Below the pieces are notes generated by a model. That model was not told the origin of the DNA. It saw only the letters and a program-made list of their open reading frames with translations, and made no database searches. Position numbers and translations under genes: made by a program. 7,276 bases of DNA from Actinomycetota bacterium (GTDB lineage Bacteria; Actinomycetota; Actinomycetes; Actinomycetales; Microbacteriaceae), in the NCBI GenBank assembly GCA_009702405.1, contig WLIC01000024.1:1-7276 (forward strand), read 5' to 3'. The first letter of the stretch is position 1, and each line of letters opens with the position of its first letter. This document shows, piece by piece, positions 5,688 through 7,276 of this stretch.

Positions 5688-6283
5688 AAAGTGCCTTTAG
5701 TTGATGGGACGCCAACTGCACGAGGATCCTGCTCAACTGCTTTCCTAAGTGCACGTGCAAAAGCCTTGAATTCAGTTTCAGCGATGTGGTGAGGGTCTCT
5801 GCCATCAAGCACTGTTATGTGAACTGTGATGTCTGCGTTCAAACAAATTGCTTCAAATACGTGACGCACTAAAGAACCGGTGAAGTGTCCACCGATAGCG
5901 TGCAACTCAAATCCAGCTGGCTCACCTGTGTGAGAGAGAAATGGTCTGCCTGAAATATCAACTACTGCTCTAACTAGAGCGTCGTCTAGAGGAACAGTTG
6001 CATCACCGAATCTTGAAATTGAATTCTTATCGCCTAGTGCTTGCTTCAAAGCTTGGCCTAGAACAATGGCGGTGTCTTCCACGGTGTGGTGAATGTCGAT
6101 GTCTGTATCCCCTGAAGATTCAATGTTCAAATCAATCATTGAGTGCTTTGAGAAAGCAGTAAGCAAGTGATCAAAGAACGGAACGGTTGTGTTGATAGAA
6201 GAAGTTCCAGTTCCATCGAGATTCAGTGACAACTTGACTGAAGACTCACTGGTCTTTCTTTCGATTGATGCGGTGCGGCTCAT
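5684..6283 (-). CDS. hisB: Imidazoleglycerol-phosphate dehydratase
   Basis: A 199-residue monofunctional dehydratase converting imidazole glycerol phosphate to imidazole acetol phosphate, the HisC substrate. Metal-binding signatures are HHTVED (65-70) and [10 protein letters not shown] (163-172), with [16 protein letters not shown] (36-51) and the SGRPF segment (111-115) also conserved. The length and the [10 protein letters not shown] opening are normal for actinobacterial HisB; there is no fused phosphatase domain as in E. coli. The ATG at 6283 has a GAAAGG ribosome site 9 bases upstream. It is separated from hisC by 69 bp, the loosest junction in this operon, and overlaps hisH by 4 bp. Confidence 0.97.
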   Translation of the reverse strand: MSRTASIERKTSESSVKLSLNLDGTGTSSINTTVPFFDHLLTAFSKHSMIDLNIESSGDTDIDIHHTVEDTAIVLGQALKQALGDKNSISRFGDATVPLDDALVRAVVDISGRPFLSHTGEPAGFELHAIGGHFTGSLVRHVFEAICLNADITVHITVLDGRDPHHIAETEFKAFARALRKAVEQDPRAVGVPSTKGTL

Positions 6284-6343
6284 CGGTTTTGCCTTTCAAG
6301 CAAATTATTGGTGGGTGGGCTGCCGACGCTGGCAATAAGAGTA

Positions 6344-6349
6344 ATTCTA
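6344..6349 (-). promoter_or_regulatory. Candidate internal -10 box upstream of hisB
   Basis: TAGAAT on the minus strand matches TATAAT at five of six bases and begins just past the hisC stop. TTACCG, 17 bp further upstream inside the hisC tail, matches the -35 consensus at three of six. A start near 6337 would give hisB a leader of about 54 nt. An internal promoter would explain the unusual 69-bp hisC-hisB gap, but the evidence is only motif similarity. Confidence 0.25.
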
Positions 6350-6352
6350 CTT

Positions 6353-7276
6353 CTAAGACAATATTTCGGTAATGGCTTCAATTACTGCTGTTGTTTCGGC
6401 TTCAGTTCCAGCTGTGATTCTCAAGGTATTTGGAATGCCAACATTGCGAACCAAGATTCCTCTGTCCAACAAAGCCTGCCAAGTCTCGTTTGGGTTAGCT
6501 ATTCCACCAACCAAAATAAAGTTCGCATCGCTTCGATAAGGATCAAGCCCAATATCTTGAAGCGCAACATAGAGGCGGTCCCGTTGATCTCTAATGTCTG
6601 CAACCGTTGCAAGCATTCTTGCGCTGTGGCTTAGCGCTGCCTCGGCTGCTGCTTGAGTCAAAGCGCTTAGGTGGTAAGGCAAACGCACCAACCTCATGGC
6701 ATCACAAACTGCTGCATCTGCCGCTAGGTAACCAACTCTTGCTCCAGCAAAAGAAAAAGCCTTCGACATGGTGCGACTTATCAAAAGTCGCTCTCTGCCT
6801 TTAAGTAGGGACAAAGCGCTGTTCTCATTCAAAGAGAACTCTGCATAAGCCTCATCGATTACCAAGATGCCATTTGTTGCAGCGTAAGCAGCTTCAATTA
6901 CGGCTAGCTCAACTGGTGTTCCGGTTGGATTATTTGGTGAACAGATAAGCACAATGTCTGGATTGTGTTTCTTGATTGCTGAGACGACCGAGTCAACGCT
7001 TAACTCGTATCTGCTATCTCTTGCCTCTTCGATGTATTGAGTGTCAGTGGACTGGGCAATCAGGGAATACATGCTGTAGGTCGGTGAGAAAGTTAGGGCC
7101 TTTCTACCAGGACCGCCGAATGCCATAAAGATTTGCTGCAGAACTTCATTCGAACCATTAGCAGCCCACAAATTCTCTTCAGAAAGTGAATTACCTAAAT
7201 AGGCAGCAAGTGAACTTCTAAGGTTTGTGAACTCACGGTCTGGGTATCGGTTTATCTCTCTTAGAGACTGAGCAAG
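6353..7276 (-). CDS. hisC: Histidinol-phosphate aminotransferase, 5' end outside the window
   Basis: A PLP-dependent fold-type I aminotransferase that converts imidazole acetol phosphate and glutamate to histidinol phosphate. The frame is open at the window edge and 307 codons are visible before the TAG at 6355-6353; the family is about 350-370 residues, so some 50 N-terminal residues are missing. In visible-fragment numbering, NRYPD is at 9-13, WAANGSNE at 37-44, SPNNPTG at 114-119 and beyond, the PLP-ring Asp in VIDEAY near 141, the Schiff-base Lys172 in TMSKAFSFAG (codon 6763-6761), and the substrate-carboxylate Arg near 286 in LRITAG. The TTG at 7171 is an internal Leu codon and not the start, because clear HisC sequence continues upstream of it. 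It is probably preceded by hisD outside the window. Confidence 0.96.
   Translation of the reverse strand, partial: LAQSLREINRYPDREFTNLRSSLAAYLGNSLSEENLWAANGSNEVLQQIFMAFGGPGRKALTFSPTYSMYSLIAQSTDTQYIEEARDSRYELSVDSVVSAIKKHNPDIVLICSPNNPTGTPVELAVIEAAYAATNGILVIDEAYAEFSLNENSALSLLKGRERLLISRTMSKAFSFAGARVGYLAADAAVCDAMRLVRLPYHLSALTQAAAEAALSHSARMLATVADIRDQRDRLYVALQDIGLDPYRSDANFILVGGIANPNETWQALLDRGILVRNVGIPNTLRITAGTEAETTAVIEAITEILS

Noticed and set aside
6309..6337. Terminator or attenuator in the hisC-hisB gap
   Set aside because: The only pairing seen is a 4-bp TGCC/GGCA stem without a T-run.
6308..6804. Plus-strand open frames opposite hisC (6308-6634 and 6607-6804)
   Set aside because: They are antisense to conserved HisC codons, and the Cys/Ser/Gln-rich translations are typical of shadow frames.
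6353..7171. A complete 272-residue HisC starting at TTG 7171
   Set aside because: Clear HisC sequence (NRYPD and onward) continues upstream in frame to the window edge, and the TTG encodes Leu in ENLWAANGSNE.
1..7276. Mobile element, CRISPR array, tRNA or rRNA gene, or a novel defence cluster
   Set aside because: All coding space is filled by conserved housekeeping genes in conserved order, with no repeat arrays, transposase-like frames or cloverleaf sequences seen by eye.

Overview
The window looks like chromosomal housekeeping DNA from an actinobacterium. The gene order (hisC-hisB-hisH-priA-sseB-like, then a DUF1844 gene, then infC-rpmI-rplT-RNA methyltransferase-pheS) is typical of Actinobacteria. 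The proteins carry actinobacterial hallmarks: a PriA-type HisA, a DUF1844 protein ending in GQGPGEKFTGPV, and an SseB-family gene in the his cluster. G+C judged by eye is in the mid-to-high 40s percent, low for the phylum. Together with short intergenic gaps this suggests a small-genome freshwater planktonic lineage, perhaps Microbacteriaceae of the Rhodoluna/Aquiluna type; that placement is inference.

Layout. Positions 1-3001 are a minus-strand translation cluster, in transcription order infC (3001-2390), rpmI, rplT, a SpoU/TrmH-family RNA methyltransferase and the start of pheS, which leaves the window at position 1. Positions 3002-3210 are the only sizeable intergenic region: 209 bp, divergent, carrying the infC leader on the minus strand and the upstream region of a DUF1844 gene on the plus strand. 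DUF1844 (3211-3546) is the only plus-strand gene. It converges on the last gene of the histidine operon, and the two coding ends overlap by 20 bp. Positions 3527-7276 are the minus-strand histidine operon, in transcription order hisC (5' end outside the window), hisB, hisH, priA/hisA and an SseB-family gene. The hisB/hisH overlap and the 17- and 2-bp gaps point to translational coupling.

How the genes work together. HisC, HisB, HisH and PriA catalyse middle and late steps of histidine synthesis, and PriA probably also serves tryptophan synthesis. The infC operon supplies initiation factor IF3, ribosomal proteins L35 and L20, an RNA-modifying enzyme and the phenylalanyl-tRNA synthetase alpha subunit, all for translation.

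The best observations are regulatory. infC almost certainly begins at an ATC codon behind a strong Shine-Dalgarno, the usual IF3 self-control device. Its leader holds two adjacent inverted repeats and a five-codon mini-ORF. pheS lacks a good ribosome site but has a TATACT box placed for a leaderless transcript. No mobile element, CRISPR array, tRNA, rRNA or defence system was seen, and I do not think the window contains an undescribed multi-gene system.
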